Shown here piece by piece: positions 24,006 through 33,054 of a stretch of DNA of 64,000 nt; the first letter of the stretch is position 1, and each line of letters opens with the position of its first letter. The notes under the pieces are model-generated. The model was not told the origin of the DNA. It was given only the letters and a program-made list of their open reading frames with translations, and did not search any database. This stretch comes from Virgibacillus ndiopensis. Lineage in GTDB: Bacteria; Bacillota; Bacilli; Bacillales; Amphibacillaceae. A program made the position numbers and the translations under genes. The stretch covers positions 310,001 through 374,000 of the forward strand of contig NZ_FZMZ01000004.1 of the NCBI RefSeq assembly GCF_900187325.1. Reading direction: 5' to 3'.

Positions 24006-26399
24006 CTATATTTTTACACGTTTTAAACGCAAAGCATTTGAAACGACAGAAACAGAACTAAATGCCATTGCCGCTCCAGCAATCCATGGTTGAAGAAGTC
24101 CTAGTGCTGCAATCGGAATACCTGCAGTGTTATAAGCTAATGCCCAAAATAGATTTTGCCGGATATTTGTCATTGTCTTTCTACTTAACCCAATCGCTTT
24201 TGGAATATTGATGAGATCCCCACCAACTAAAGTTATACCTGCAGTCTCGATTGCTACATCGGTTCCAGTACCAATTGCTATACCAATGTCAGCAGTCGCT
24301 AGAGCAGGTGCATCATTAATGCCATCTCCTACCATCGCAACTTTCTTGCCTTGTTCTTGAATTGATTTTACATGATTTGCCTTATCCTCTGGTAAAACCT
24401 CTGCAAATACATGGTCAATACCTACCTGTTTAGCAATTGCTTTAGCAGTTCGTTCATTATCACCAGTAATCATATAAACTTCAATAGCATGGGCTTTCAA
24501 CTGTTCTACTGCTTGTCTTGCATTTTCTTTTACTGTATCCGCAACAGCAACAATTCCAGCTAGTTTGCCATCTATTGCAAACATCATAGCCGTTTTACCT
24601 TCCATTTCATATTGTGAAACCTGACCCTCATGGGTATCATACACAATATTGTTTTCGTTCATTAACTTACGCGTACCAACAAGGATTTCTTTGTTGTCGA
24701 TTAGAGCCTTTATCCCATGACCAGGGATTGCTTCAAAGGTCTCTACTTTCACTGGTTCAACATTCTCTTTCTTTCCGTATTCGACAATAGCTTCTGCAAG
24801 TGGATGTTCTGATGAACGTTCTGCAGCAACTACATATGGTAATAAATCTTCTTTGGTAAAATACTGAATATCTGTTACTTCTGGTTTACCTTTTGTTATG
24901 GTACCCGTTTTATCTAATACAATTGCATTAATCTTGTGTGCAGCTTCTAAGTGTTCACCTCCTTTAAAGAGGACACCTGATTCAGCGCCTTTTCCTGTTC
25001 CAACCATTATCGATGTTGGTGTAGCTAATCCTAACGCACAGGGACAAGCAATCACGAGAACTGCAATTGCTGCTTCAAGCGCTGAGGGCCAACTTTGCGG
25101 ATCAACTATAAAGAACCAAACAAGAAATGTTAGTACTGCAATTCCTACAACAATTGGAACAAAAATACCTGATATGACATCAGCCATACGTTGAATTGGC
25201 GCTTTTGATCCTTGAGCATCTTCTACAACTTTAATAATTGCTGCTAAAGCCGTATCTTTACCTACTTTTGTTGCCTCCATTTGTAATGTTCCATTTTTAT
25301 TTATCGTAGAGCCAATTAAATTATCTCCAACACTCTTTTCAATTGGAATGGATTCTCCCGTTATCATTGATTCGTCAACAGCAGATTTTCCAAAAACAAT
25401 TTGTCCATCAACAGGAATCTTCTCACCAGGTTTGACAACAATTCTATCTCCGACGATAACCTGTTCTAATGGTACTTTTATTTCTTGACCACCACGAATT
25501 ACCGTTGCATCCTTTGCTTGCAGGCTCAAAAGCTTTGAAATAGCAGCTGTTGTTCGGCCCTTAGCCATCGCTTCAAAAAGTTTTCCAACTAAAATAAGTG
25601 TGATTAACACGGCACTAGTTTCATAGTATAAATGTGGTTCATAGCTTGGATCAAAGCCTGCGTGAATTCCTTCCACTAAACTATAAAAATATGCCGCGGA
25701 CGTACCTAAGGCAACGAGCACATCCATATTTGCACTTTTGTTCCTAAGATTTTTATAGGCGCCAACATAAAACTGCCAACCAATATAAAATTGAACCGGT
25801 GTAGCGAAAAGAAATTGCACCCATGGATTCATTAGAAGTTCAGGCATTGGCAATCCTAAGTCCCATGGAATGTGTCCAATCATAGAATATAGAAGTGGTA
25901 GTGTTAAAAGACTTGAAATCAATAGTTTGATTTTTTTATCATGAATTTCCTCTTCTTTATGATTTCGTTGTTCATCACGACTTTGACTAAGTTTTGCTTC
26001 ATAGCCAAGTTTGGCCACTCTTTCGGTTATTTCGTTGATCCCCACTAGACCAGGTTCGTATTCAATCAACCCTTTTTCAGTTGTTAGATTAATTGAAGCA
26101 TTTACCCCGTCCATTTTATTTAATGTTTTCTCAATTCGAGTAGAACAAGCTGCACACGTCATCCCATATATATCAAGCTCCGCCTTTTCTTTCTGTACGC
26201 CATATCCAAGTTTTTCGATATGGTTGGAAAGGTCACGAGGAGTTACTTTTTCTTCATCATAGTTGACAGAAGCTTTTTCCATCGCAAGATTAACATTTGC
26301 TTCTACTCCGTCTATCTTATTGAGTGTCTTTTCGATCCTGGAAGAACAGGCTGCGCACGTCATTCCGGTAATCCCCATCTTTACATGTTTACTTGACAT
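24006..26399 (-). CDS. copA: Copper-exporting P1B-type ATPase CopA
   Basis: A 797-residue membrane pump that exports Cu(I). Two N-terminal metal-binding domains carry MTCAACSSR (about residues 13-21) and MTCAACSTR (about 81-89). The membrane copper site CPC is in [20 protein letters not shown]. The phosphorylation motif DKTGTITKG, the SEHPLAEAI nucleotide motif and the [12 protein letters not shown] hinge are all present. The size and double-HMA layout match B. subtilis CopA (about 800). It shares an operon with its regulator CsoR (upstream) and chaperone CopZ (downstream). GAGGGGTG precedes the ATG. Confidence 0.97.
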   Translation of the reverse strand: MSSKHVKMGITGMTCAACSSRIEKTLNKIDGVEANVNLAMEKASVNYDEEKVTPRDLSNHIEKLGYGVQKEKAELDIYGMTCAACSTRIEKTLNKMDGVNASINLTTEKGLIEYEPGLVGINEITERVAKLGYEAKLSQSRDEQRNHKEEEIHDKKIKLLISSLLTLPLLYSMIGHIPWDLGLPMPELLMNPWVQFLFATPVQFYIGWQFYVGAYKNLRNKSANMDVLVALGTSAAYFYSLVEGIHAGFDPSYEPHLYYETSAVLITLILVGKLFEAMAKGRTTAAISKLLSLQAKDATVIRGGQEIKVPLEQVIVGDRIVVKPGEKIPVDGQIVFGKSAVDESMITGESIPIEKSVGDNLIGSTINKNGTLQMEATKVGKDTALAAIIKVVEDAQGSKAPIQRMADVISGIFVPIVVGIAVLTFLVWFFIVDPQSWPSALEAAIAVLVIACPCALGLATPTSIMVGTGKGAESGVLFKGGEHLEAAHKINAIVLDKTGTITKGKPEVTDIQYFTKEDLLPYVVAAERSSEHPLAEAIVEYGKKENVEPVKVETFEAIPGHGIKALIDNKEILVGTRKLMNENNIVYDTHEGQVSQYEMEGKTAMMFAIDGKLAGIVAVADTVKENARQAVEQLKAHAIEVYMITGDNERTAKAIAKQVGIDHVFAEVLPEDKANHVKSIQEQGKKVAMVGDGINDAPALATADIGIAIGTGTDVAIETAGITLVGGDLINIPKAIGLSRKTMTNIRQNLFWALAYNTAGIPIAALGLLQPWIAGAAMAFSSVSVVSNALRLKRVKI

Positions 26400-26415
26400 A
26401 AGCTAATCACCCCTC

Positions 26416-26712
26416 TTACTTTGAAAATTGCTGCACTACTTTCATTAATTCTTCAATTGATTCATCACCTGTCCCTGTATTAATGGCATGGGAGACACAA
26501 TGATGCATATGCCTTTCCATTAATTGAAATCCGGTGTTTTTCAGTGCTGAATTAATAGCAGATATTTGAACTAGTATATCGATACAATAACGATCTTCTT
26601 CGATCATTTTTTGAATACCTCTAACTTGACCTTCTATACGTTTTAAGCGATTGATCACTTTTTGTTGTTCTGACTCCGTACGTGGTTTGATTGGCTTTTT
26701 TTCTTGATCCAT
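26416..26712 (-). CDS. csoR: Copper-sensing repressor CsoR
   Basis: A 98-residue all-helical repressor. The Cu(I) ligands Cys-His-Cys are visible: Cys in EEDRYCIDILVQ, and His and Cys in MERHMHHCVSHAI. Binding Cu(I) releases the operator and turns on copA-copZ. The ATG at 26712 lies behind GGAAGTGGGG; the longer frame upstream lacks family similarity. An operator-like palindrome sits 28 bp ahead. The order csoR-copA-copZ means the repressor is self-controlled, unlike B. subtilis, where copZA and csoR are transcribed separately. Confidence 0.95.
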   Translation of the reverse strand: MDQEKKPIKPRTESEQQKVINRLKRIEGQVRGIQKMIEEDRYCIDILVQISAINSALKNTGFQLMERHMHHCVSHAINTGTGDESIEELMKVVQQFSK

Positions 26713-26739
26713 ATCCCCACTTCCTTTCTTTTTATATTT

Positions 26740-26756
26740 ATACCCTACCATGGTAT
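26740..26756 (-). promoter_or_regulatory. CsoR operator candidate
   Basis: The 17-bp sequence ATACCATGGTAGGGTAT (minus strand) has inverted ATACC/GGTAT arms and a GC-rich centre, which is the form of known CsoR sites. It lies 28-44 bp before the csoR start codon. Confidence 0.7.
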
Positions 26757-26951
26757 CGTATTGAAAACAACTAAAAAGTGTTACAAGTTTATTTATCACT
26801 ACTTTATTATGTATCTATCTAGTTGATTTCTATTCATAATTGCTACTCATTCGTAGTGACTAATTCACCTGTACTTATATAACAAATTCAGTTTAAGTAC
26901 ATACATTATTATGAAATAACCAATGACCTATTGACGGAAGGTGGAAACTAG

Positions 26952-27479
26952 ATGGCAGATTTACCTGCTGTAGATCTTGGGATAATGGCGGAACATTTGT
27001 CTAGCCATGAGGGTGTAATTAATAAATTGAAGGTTTATTATGAGAAAGTAACAACTATTGAATTAAAAGAGATTATCGCTTTACAAGTGAACATGATGCG
27101 TGTTCACGTCAGGGTTATGTTAGCTTTAATTGATCCACGGAATGACGATTATGTTGAAGTTCCAGATTTAAATGTTTACAGGGGAAAAAATTATACAAAC
27201 TGGGAAGGAAAACCAAGGATTGATTATGACGATAAATGGATTACATTAGAAGCACATACCACCGCTAAATGTATGTCAAATGAGAATTATGTATCTGCAT
27301 TAATGATGAAGGACAGTAATGTTAGAAATGCACATGTTAGAATGGCATTACAACAATTAGAGGTTCAACAAATGTATTCTAAGTTTATCAATAAAATGGG
27401 TTGGTCATTTGTTCCCCATGTATCTGTTCAGGATCAAATGAATACTTACGGGCATTTTCAACACATGTTAAATCATTGA
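26952..27479 (+). CDS. Spore coat protein, CotF type
   Basis: A 175-residue protein with the ferritin-like helical pattern of CotF/coat proteins. Helices are seen at about 5-30, 35-58 (LKEIIALQVNMMRVHVRVML), 100-120 and 122-150 (RNAHVRMALQQLEVQQMYSK). A short Tyr/Pro-rich loop lies between (VPDLNVYRGKNYTNWEGKP). It is probably a structural coat protein. The start has GGAAGGTGG. It lies just before the polysaccharide block, so it may belong to a spore-surface gene region; that link is positional only. Confidence 0.85.
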   Translation: MADLPAVDLGIMAEHLSSHEGVINKLKVYYEKVTTIELKEIIALQVNMMRVHVRVMLALIDPRNDDYVEVPDLNVYRGKNYTNWEGKPRIDYDDKWITLEAHTTAKCMSNENYVSALMMKDSNVRNAHVRMALQQLEVQQMYSKFINKMGWSFVPHVSVQDQMNTYGHFQHMLNH

Positions 27480-27573
27480 AAAAACATTTGAAACAAATAA
27501 AGGGTAATCATAAAGCAATTTGTTACGATTAAAAAGGATCTGTTAAAGTTCAATGTTGATATTAAGCGTAAAG

Positions 27574-27641
27574 ACATACTAAGATTAGTGGGTAAAATCA
27601 TCCGTCGATGAGCTTACCCACTAATCTTAGTATGTTTTTAA
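27574..27641 (+). terminator. Very strong hairpin (22-bp perfect arms) after the coat gene
   Basis: Bases 27574-27595 (starting ACATACTAAGATTAGTGGG) are exactly complementary to 27614-27635 over an 18-nt loop, followed by TTTTTAATTATT. The arms are unusually long for a terminator. It could be a terminator or a terminal-repeat remnant of a small mobile element. Confidence 0.7.
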
Positions 27642-27690
27642 TTATTAAACTAAACCACCCGTTTTGTACAACAAGCATAAGAAATGTTAT

Positions 27691-27765
27691 CGTTTTACAG
27701 GATGTTCATTATCAACCTGTGACCGTCTAAGTACTCCTTCACACAGGTAAATACTTCATCAACGC
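27691..27765 (-). pseudogene. Remnant of an OmpR-family response regulator gene
   Basis: About 70 bp match the response-regulator gene at 42280-42969 around its linker. A run of about 30 identical bases starts AGGATGTTCATTATCAACCT, and flanking bases are similar. Translated with one missing base it would read VDEVFTCVKEYL then SQVDNEHP-like text. It has no start or stop context and is too short to function. It is a leftover of a duplicated copy or a recombination scar. Confidence 0.6.
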
Positions 27766-27807
27766 ATCTCCATAAGATTCGTGCCGTGAAAATTTGAGCA
27801 CTACTAA

Positions 27808-28908
27808 CTAATCAATCCCCTCATCCTCCAGAATCCTTGACAATTTTTTCACATCAACCACAAGGTTTTTGATGACTTCATGTGCATTGGATACGGGATT
27901 CGCAATCCTACACTTCAAAAAATAGTAATCCAAACCTAAATAATGCCCAATTTTTATAAATTCGTCTGAAGTTGACGTAAATAACTGAATAATTTTCGTT
28001 CCCGGTTGACAGAACATAATATTTGCGAGCCCGGCACCATTCGGGCTTATGATAACTTTGGCTGAAGAAAAAATATTGATTTGTTCCTGTACGGTTAGAG
28101 AACTCAAAATAACTTTTCTGAATCCCTTTTTGTTCAAAAGTGTCATAAGTTTGGATTCATTGGCAACCTTTCTCCACGAGGCATCTTCCCGGCTGACATA
28201 GATACGTTCAAAATCACTTGAGCTTGTATGGGATTTTGATTTAAGAAATGAATCCCTGAGAAATTCAATTGTCCACTTCACACATGTTCCTGCGTTAAAC
28301 GGAACAGATGGTAAAATCAAATTTTCAGCTTTCAAGTGCTTTCCTGGGGGAAGCTGTAAGATTTTATTCTCCGGGATGCCAAGCATTTTAACCGTCTCCC
28401 GCTGAAATGGCAATGTCAGAAGCGGTAGGACATATTTATCGATCTTAAAGCCGCTAAGCTGTAGCAAATGATAACGCCCTAGTGTATCGTGTAACCAATG
28501 CCAGTAATTGGAGTGACCAGCCCAGGCTAGAACGCCCAAATTACCATAATAAGGGGTGGCAGAAGGGATTTTATCGACTGCAACCTTTTCAAAATACTTC
28601 CAATATAGATGAAATACCATATCATGCAAACACTTGTGATCTGGCGTCAATGCATAAACCATGCCCTCCCCTTTATCACTCATCCATATACTTCCATTTT
28701 CTATCTTCGAAACATAAGATTTGCCAAACTTGTGATCCTCCCCAAATCTTGGGGGATCTACCCAATCAACCCATTGCGGCTGATCCCCTTTTGGCAGCGT
28801 ATATTTTACCGTTTCATTTGTATAAAATTCCTTATATACATCTTGTATATCTGATTTTGGGGTTGCTTTTTCAATCCAATCTTTCGTATGAATAAATATA
28901 TCTGTCAT
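27808..28908 (-). CDS. Glycosyltransferase family 61 protein
   Basis: A 366-residue protein of the GT61 (DUF563) type. Typical segments are AGHSNYWHWLHDTLGRYHLL (about residues 130-150), then ERIYVSREDASWRKVANESK. The C-terminal nucleotide-sugar part has FSSAKVIISPNGAGLANIMF and PGTKIIQLFTS. No membrane helix is seen, so it acts at the cytoplasmic face. The ATG at 28908 follows AAAGGAGAT; the longer frame adds 37 unrelated residues. It is divergent from the CapF-like gene and is probably part of the same surface-polysaccharide cluster. Its sugar specificity is unknown. Confidence 0.88.
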   Translation of the reverse strand: MTDIFIHTKDWIEKATPKSDIQDVYKEFYTNETVKYTLPKGDQPQWVDWVDPPRFGEDHKFGKSYVSKIENGSIWMSDKGEGMVYALTPDHKCLHDMVFHLYWKYFEKVAVDKIPSATPYYGNLGVLAWAGHSNYWHWLHDTLGRYHLLQLSGFKIDKYVLPLLTLPFQRETVKMLGIPENKILQLPPGKHLKAENLILPSVPFNAGTCVKWTIEFLRDSFLKSKSHTSSSDFERIYVSREDASWRKVANESKLMTLLNKKGFRKVILSSLTVQEQINIFSSAKVIISPNGAGLANIMFCQPGTKIIQLFTSTSDEFIKIGHYLGLDYYFLKCRIANPVSNAHEVIKNLVVDVKKLSRILEDEGID

Positions 28909-29068
28909 ATATATCTCCTTTTCAATAAGCGACCTTGGCCTATGCCCTATTTTTGCACATATCTTTGAATACTCCATAATATGTAGAAAAGTCATTAACA
29001 GTGTTAAACTATTGTCCAACTATACCAACTGGATAAATGGTGATAAACAGGAACGGGGGAACCATTAA

Positions 29069-30211
29069 ATGATAAACGTACTAGTAACCGGTGCAGGCGG
29101 ATTTATCGGTAAAAATCTTATCGATAGGTTGCACAAAGAAAAAGGAGTCTCTGTCAAACAGTATCATCGCGGGGATGACCCGTCACTTCTGTATAGACAT
29201 TTAAACGAATCGGATATCATCTATCATCTTGCTGGGGTGAACAGACCCCAACGCAACGCGGAATTTGCAAGAATTAATAGTGGGCTTACTGAACTAATCG
29301 TCAACTATTTAAGAGAGAATCAAAAGACGCCGAAAATCGTTTTTTCCTCCTCCACCCAAGCAGCATTTGATACACCTTATGGTTTAAGTAAAAAAGCTGC
29401 CGAAGAAGCGCTTAAAAATTATAGTAATGAAACCGGTGCAGAAGTTTACATTTTTCGACTGCCAGGTGTCTTCGGCAAGTGGTGTAAACCGCATTATAAC
29501 TCAGTCGTTGCTACTTTTTGCCATGAAATTTCTCATGATAATGAAATCGAGATCCATGATGCGAACAAGACGCTTGAACTTGTATATATTGACGATGTTG
29601 TAGACAATTTTATAGATTGTCTTACGCGGAAAAAGACAGAAGAGAAATTCTATTATCATATCAGTCAAATCTTCCATACAACGGTAGGAGAACTGGCTCG
29701 TCAGCTCTACGAAATAAAGGGCACGCGAAAATCACTAATAATACCTGATATGTCTGACAAATTAACAAAGTACTTGTATACGACTTATCTATCTTATTTA
29801 GACGAGAATAATTTTTCATATGATTTGCCGGTATACCAAGATGAACGAGGAAGTCTGGTTGAGTTAATCAAATCACACCAGGCAGGTCAAGTCTTTATCT
29901 CAACATCACGAAAGGGTGTCATAAGAGGAAACCATTATCACCATACAAAAGTAGAGAAATTTTGTGTCATCAAAGGAGCAGCAACCATTAAATTAAGAAA
30001 GATCAATTCCGATGAACTGATCACTTATACGGTCTCAGACCAAAACATCCAGATTGTAGACATACCTCCAGGTTTTACCCATTCGATTGAAAACGTAACA
30101 GATGGTGAGATGATTGTTTTGTTTTGGGCCAATGAACTTTTTGATCAGGATAACCCGGATACTTTTCCCTTGAAAGTGCAGCAGATCAAAGATGATGAAA
30201 AGAAAGGATGA
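29069..30211 (+). CDS. CapF/FnlB-like bifunctional SDR epimerase-reductase with C-terminal cupin
   Basis: A 380-residue two-domain enzyme. The N-terminal Rossmann domain has GAGGFIGKNL (residues 8-17) and the active-site region SSSTQAAFDTPYGLSKKAAE (Ser...Tyr-x-x-x-Lys). The C-terminal cupin (about 265-370) has KGVIRGNHYHHTKVEKFCVI with the metal-binding His and Glu residues and PPGFTHSIENVTD. CapF reduces a 4-keto-6-deoxy sugar nucleotide on the way to UDP-N-acetyl-L-fucosamine after CapE. A CapE-like gene lies at 32050-33054. The third enzyme, CapG (2-epimerase), is not in this window. The stop overlaps the next gene's region, suggesting an operon with the sulfotransferase. Confidence 0.9.
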   Translation: MINVLVTGAGGFIGKNLIDRLHKEKGVSVKQYHRGDDPSLLYRHLNESDIIYHLAGVNRPQRNAEFARINSGLTELIVNYLRENQKTPKIVFSSSTQAAFDTPYGLSKKAAEEALKNYSNETGAEVYIFRLPGVFGKWCKPHYNSVVATFCHEISHDNEIEIHDANKTLELVYIDDVVDNFIDCLTRKKTEEKFYYHISQIFHTTVGELARQLYEIKGTRKSLIIPDMSDKLTKYLYTTYLSYLDENNFSYDLPVYQDERGSLVELIKSHQAGQVFISTSRKGVIRGNHYHHTKVEKFCVIKGAATIKLRKINSDELITYTVSDQNIQIVDIPPGFTHSIENVTDGEMIVLFWANELFDQDNPDTFPLKVQQIKDDEKKG

Positions 30212-30216
30212 TAACC

Positions 30217-30954
30217 GTGTCAACAGACAGGACATATACATTTCAGGAAGACGATATTTGTATTGTAGCCTATCCTAAATCAGGGAACAATTTCCTATTA
30301 TTTCTCGTCGCCATGCTATTGTACCGAAAAAAAATGGATTGGGCCACAAAAGGTGAAATGATTCAAAACGTGTCAAGCAAACCAATCGAAAACTTGCCAT
30401 CCCCACATCTTGTATGGAGTCATGATAGTTACGACCCATCCTATCCCAAAGTCATTTACCTAGTAAGGGATCCCAGGGATGTTGTCATTTCCTATTATCA
30501 TCATTTCAAGAAGTATTATGGTGAAAGCCGTGATTTTGATAAATTTTTTGAAGCATTTATGGATGGAAAAATTGGTCATGGAAAATGGGATACAAATATA
30601 GAAAGCTGGATTGATAATCAGAAAAAGGTTAAAAATGGTTTTCTACTTGTTAAATATGAGAACCTTCTTCAAGATACTACCAAAGAAGCGCACAGGATTA
30701 TTAGCTTCTTAAACTTAGATAGAACAGAACAAGAAATCAACGAAGCAGTGAATTGGGCTTCTTTCGATAATATGAAAACATTGGAACAGAAACAGCAGTC
30801 TCATTTAAACGGCGATTCACCGATCGTCAATCGAACCATGCCTTTTGTAAGGGAAGGTAAAGCAAATAAGTGGAAATCTGTTTTGAGCAAAGAGCAGCAG
30901 CAGCAGATCAATCAAACATTTAATAAGACTTTAACAAGGTTAGGGTATAAATAA
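30217..30954 (+). CDS. PAPS-dependent sulfotransferase
   Basis: A 245-residue enzyme that moves a sulfuryl group from PAPS to a hydroxyl or amine. The 5'-phosphosulfate loop is CIVAYPKSGNNFLLFLV (family PKSGTTW-like, about residues 14-30). The 3'-phosphate-binding segment is VIYLVRDPRDVVISYYHHF (about 80-98). The C-terminal VREGKANKWKSVL matches the RxGxxGxWK-type motif, with its final Gly replaced. GTG at 30217 is nine bases after AAAGG; the ATG at 30208 would touch that site. It directly follows the CapF-like gene, so the acceptor is probably a cell-surface sugar. PAPS would come from sat-cysC at 34-38 kb. Confidence 0.9.
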   Translation: MSTDRTYTFQEDDICIVAYPKSGNNFLLFLVAMLLYRKKMDWATKGEMIQNVSSKPIENLPSPHLVWSHDSYDPSYPKVIYLVRDPRDVVISYYHHFKKYYGESRDFDKFFEAFMDGKIGHGKWDTNIESWIDNQKKVKNGFLLVKYENLLQDTTKEAHRIISFLNLDRTEQEINEAVNWASFDNMKTLEQKQQSHLNGDSPIVNRTMPFVREGKANKWKSVLSKEQQQQINQTFNKTLTRLGYK

Positions 30955-30967
30955 AGCGCTCATTCTA

Positions 30968-30997
30968 AAAGCCTTCTAATTATGGAGGGCTTTTTTA
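30968..30997 (+). terminator. Terminator between sulfotransferase and CgeB-like genes
   Basis: AAAGCCTTC pairs with GGAGGGCTTT and is followed by six T. It lies 14 bp after the sulfotransferase stop and about 20 bp before the next start, so it may be leaky or may separate two units. Confidence 0.75.
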
Positions 30998-31019
30998 TTT
31001 CAGGAGGTGTGGATAACCG

Positions 31020-31946
31020 ATGCTAAAATTATTGCTGATTGTGGCCGATACTTCTCATTTTACAAATAATAATTATTACTATTTAGAGAAGGAATTAGCA
31101 AAAATAACGATGCTAATGGTTTATCGAAAATCCGGTCCTATAAACAAAATATTACGAAACATTCCCGAAAAGCCGGATTACATCTTAATAGTAAATGACG
31201 TAGGGAAAACGTTTGCTCCTGTCGTTACCGGTTTATCCGATATCAGCATACCTGTCGGGCTGATAGTAAACGATGCGCACCGGTTTGTGGGACAGCGAAG
31301 AAGGTATATTACAAATAATCATATCAGGACATTCTTTGTCATATGTCGTCATAATTTTTACAATCATTATCCCCGTCAAAGGCATGATCAGGTATACTTT
31401 CTCCCTCAATTTGCCAATACCTCAATTTTTAGAGATTACGGTGGTGAAAAAACGATCGATTTAATGATGTTGGGAGAAGTTTCTCTTCCACAAATCTACC
31501 CATTAAGAGAAAAGATCTTACAGCATTATACAGATACCCCCGGATTTTTTAACCGTCCTCATCCAGGATGGAGAGATTTTACAACGAAACAGGCAGAAAA
31601 AGCTTTGATAGGTGAAAACTATGCCAGGACCATTAATCAGGCAAAACTATTTTTTGCCTGCGGGTCTGTTCGTCAAGTTGTGACATTTAAATATTTTGAA
31701 GTGCCAGCGTGTCGTACATTACTAATGGCTCCTGCCTTACCGGAACTTGAGGAGATTGGCTTGATACCAGGTAAGCATTTTGTCGATATAAACGAGGAAA
31801 ACTTTTCAGAAAGAGCTAAATACTATTTAAAAGATACTAAAGAGCGCGAAAGGATTACCGAAGAGGGGTATCGCTTCGTTTATAACCATCATTCAACCGC
31901 TCATCGGGCAAAGCAATTAGTCCAGCAGATAAAGAGGGTTTTATAG
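31020..31946 (+). CDS. CgeB-like glycosyltransferase
   Basis: A 308-residue protein with a two-Rossmann glycosyltransferase layout. The middle has VICRHNFYNHYP and YFLPQFANTSIFRDYG. The C-terminal nucleotide-sugar half ends in ACRTLLMAPALPELEEIGLI, GKHFVDINEENFSERAKYYL and EGYRFVYNHHSTAHRAKQLV, the CgeB/Glyco_trans_1_2 signature. CgeB of B. subtilis is a late mother-cell gene needed for the spore outer crust. This homologue is about the same length. With a CotF-type gene nearby, a role in spore-surface polysaccharide is plausible but not shown. CAGGAGGTG precedes the ATG. Confidence 0.82.
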   Translation: MLKLLLIVADTSHFTNNNYYYLEKELAKITMLMVYRKSGPINKILRNIPEKPDYILIVNDVGKTFAPVVTGLSDISIPVGLIVNDAHRFVGQRRRYITNNHIRTFFVICRHNFYNHYPRQRHDQVYFLPQFANTSIFRDYGGEKTIDLMMLGEVSLPQIYPLREKILQHYTDTPGFFNRPHPGWRDFTTKQAEKALIGENYARTINQAKLFFACGSVRQVVTFKYFEVPACRTLLMAPALPELEEIGLIPGKHFVDINEENFSERAKYYLKDTKERERITEEGYRFVYNHHSTAHRAKQLVQQIKRVL

Positions 31947-31967
31947 AACGGGGGTATTAGCGTCCTT

Positions 31968-32005
31968 TAAAATCCCTTACCATTTTTATAATGATAAGGG
32001 ATTTT
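31968..32005. terminator. Bidirectional terminator between convergent CgeB-like and CapE-like genes
   Basis: AAAATCCCTTACCAT pairs with ATGATAAGGGATTTT (one mismatch) around a 7-nt loop. Confidence 0.8.
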
Positions 32006-32049
32006 GTTGGATATTTGACTGCCTTTTGTGTCTCTACTGATCGCTCGCA

Positions 32050-33054
32050 TTAAAAAAGAGCTTGTGTTGTGATAACATTTGCTTTCATAAGAATTTGTTC
32101 AATTTCGTTGGATGTCATTAATTCATCATTGGATTGATATCGTTTGAAGGCGACCTTTGGTAAATTCTCGTACCTTTTCTTTACATCCTCTGAAGCATTG
32201 ACAGGTAAAATGACATAGTAATTCTCATCAAATTTATAAGTGTCCCGGGATTCGGCATTTGACACTAACACCTCGTGGAATTTCTCACCTGGACGTATCC
32301 CAATCTCATTTATGACAATATCTTTTGCGGCAAAATGTCTTTCTAGAACACCAATCAAATCGACAATCCTGCATGCTTTCATTTTCATGACAAATGTTTC
32401 CCCGCCAATCGCTTGTTCAGATGCGTGTATCAGTAAATCAATGGCTTGAGAAACAGTCAAGAAAAAGCGTGTCATTTCCCTGGATGTAAGTGGAACTGTA
32501 TGATGGGTTGCAATCTGTTCTTTAAAAAATGGAATCACACTGCCATTTGTCCCAATAACATTGCCACCACGAATACAGACAAAACGTGTATGACTGCTTA
32601 ATTGATTGGCGTGAATGATTAGTTTTTCACCGATCGCTTTCGTAAGTCCATAAAAGTTGATTGGTTCAACAGCTTTATCTGTCGAAACATCAATGACTTT
32701 TTTAACCTTTTGATTTAAACTTGCTTTGATAATATTCTCCGTACCATATACATTGGTTTTTAAAGCTTCTGAAGGCTGATCTTCACATATTGGTACGTGT
32801 TTGAGAGCAGAAAGATGGAATATATAATCAACATTTTTTGCTGCTTCGTTCACTGCTTCAAAATCTCTTACATCACCAATCACAAATTTTAAATAAGGAT
32901 TATCTGAGAATATCCTTTTCATTTTCACCTGAGCAAATTCATTACGTGAAAAGATTCTTATTTCCTTCGGTTGAAATGAAAGCAGTTTCTTGACGAGTTC
33001 ATATCCCCAGGAACCTGTCCCTCCGGTAATCAATATTGTTGTATCTTGAAACAT
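32050..33054 (-). CDS. CapE/FnlA-like UDP-N-acetylglucosamine 4,6-dehydratase
   Basis: A 334-residue extended SDR enzyme. The nucleotide-binding loop is TILITGGTGSWGYELVKKLL (residues 6-25), the acidic residue VIGDVRDFEAV binds the cofactor, and the catalytic segment is DVSTDKAVEPINFYGLTKAI (Thr/Asp/Lys and Tyr-x-x-x-Lys). The FLTVSQAIDLLIHASE and GIRPGEKFHEVLVS segments are typical of CapD/CapE/FnlA proteins. It would make the 4-keto-6-deoxy sugar that CapF then reduces. It is transcribed toward the CgeB-like gene. The start has no strong site (GGGAGTTGTTTAAAT-like upstream), so the exact N-terminus is slightly uncertain. Confidence 0.92.
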   Translation of the reverse strand: MFQDTTILITGGTGSWGYELVKKLLSFQPKEIRIFSRNEFAQVKMKRIFSDNPYLKFVIGDVRDFEAVNEAAKNVDYIFHLSALKHVPICEDQPSEALKTNVYGTENIIKASLNQKVKKVIDVSTDKAVEPINFYGLTKAIGEKLIIHANQLSSHTRFVCIRGGNVIGTNGSVIPFFKEQIATHHTVPLTSREMTRFFLTVSQAIDLLIHASEQAIGGETFVMKMKACRIVDLIGVLERHFAAKDIVINEIGIRPGEKFHEVLVSNAESRDTYKFDENYYVILPVNASEDVKKRYENLPKVAFKRYQSNDELMTSNEIEQILMKANVITTQALF

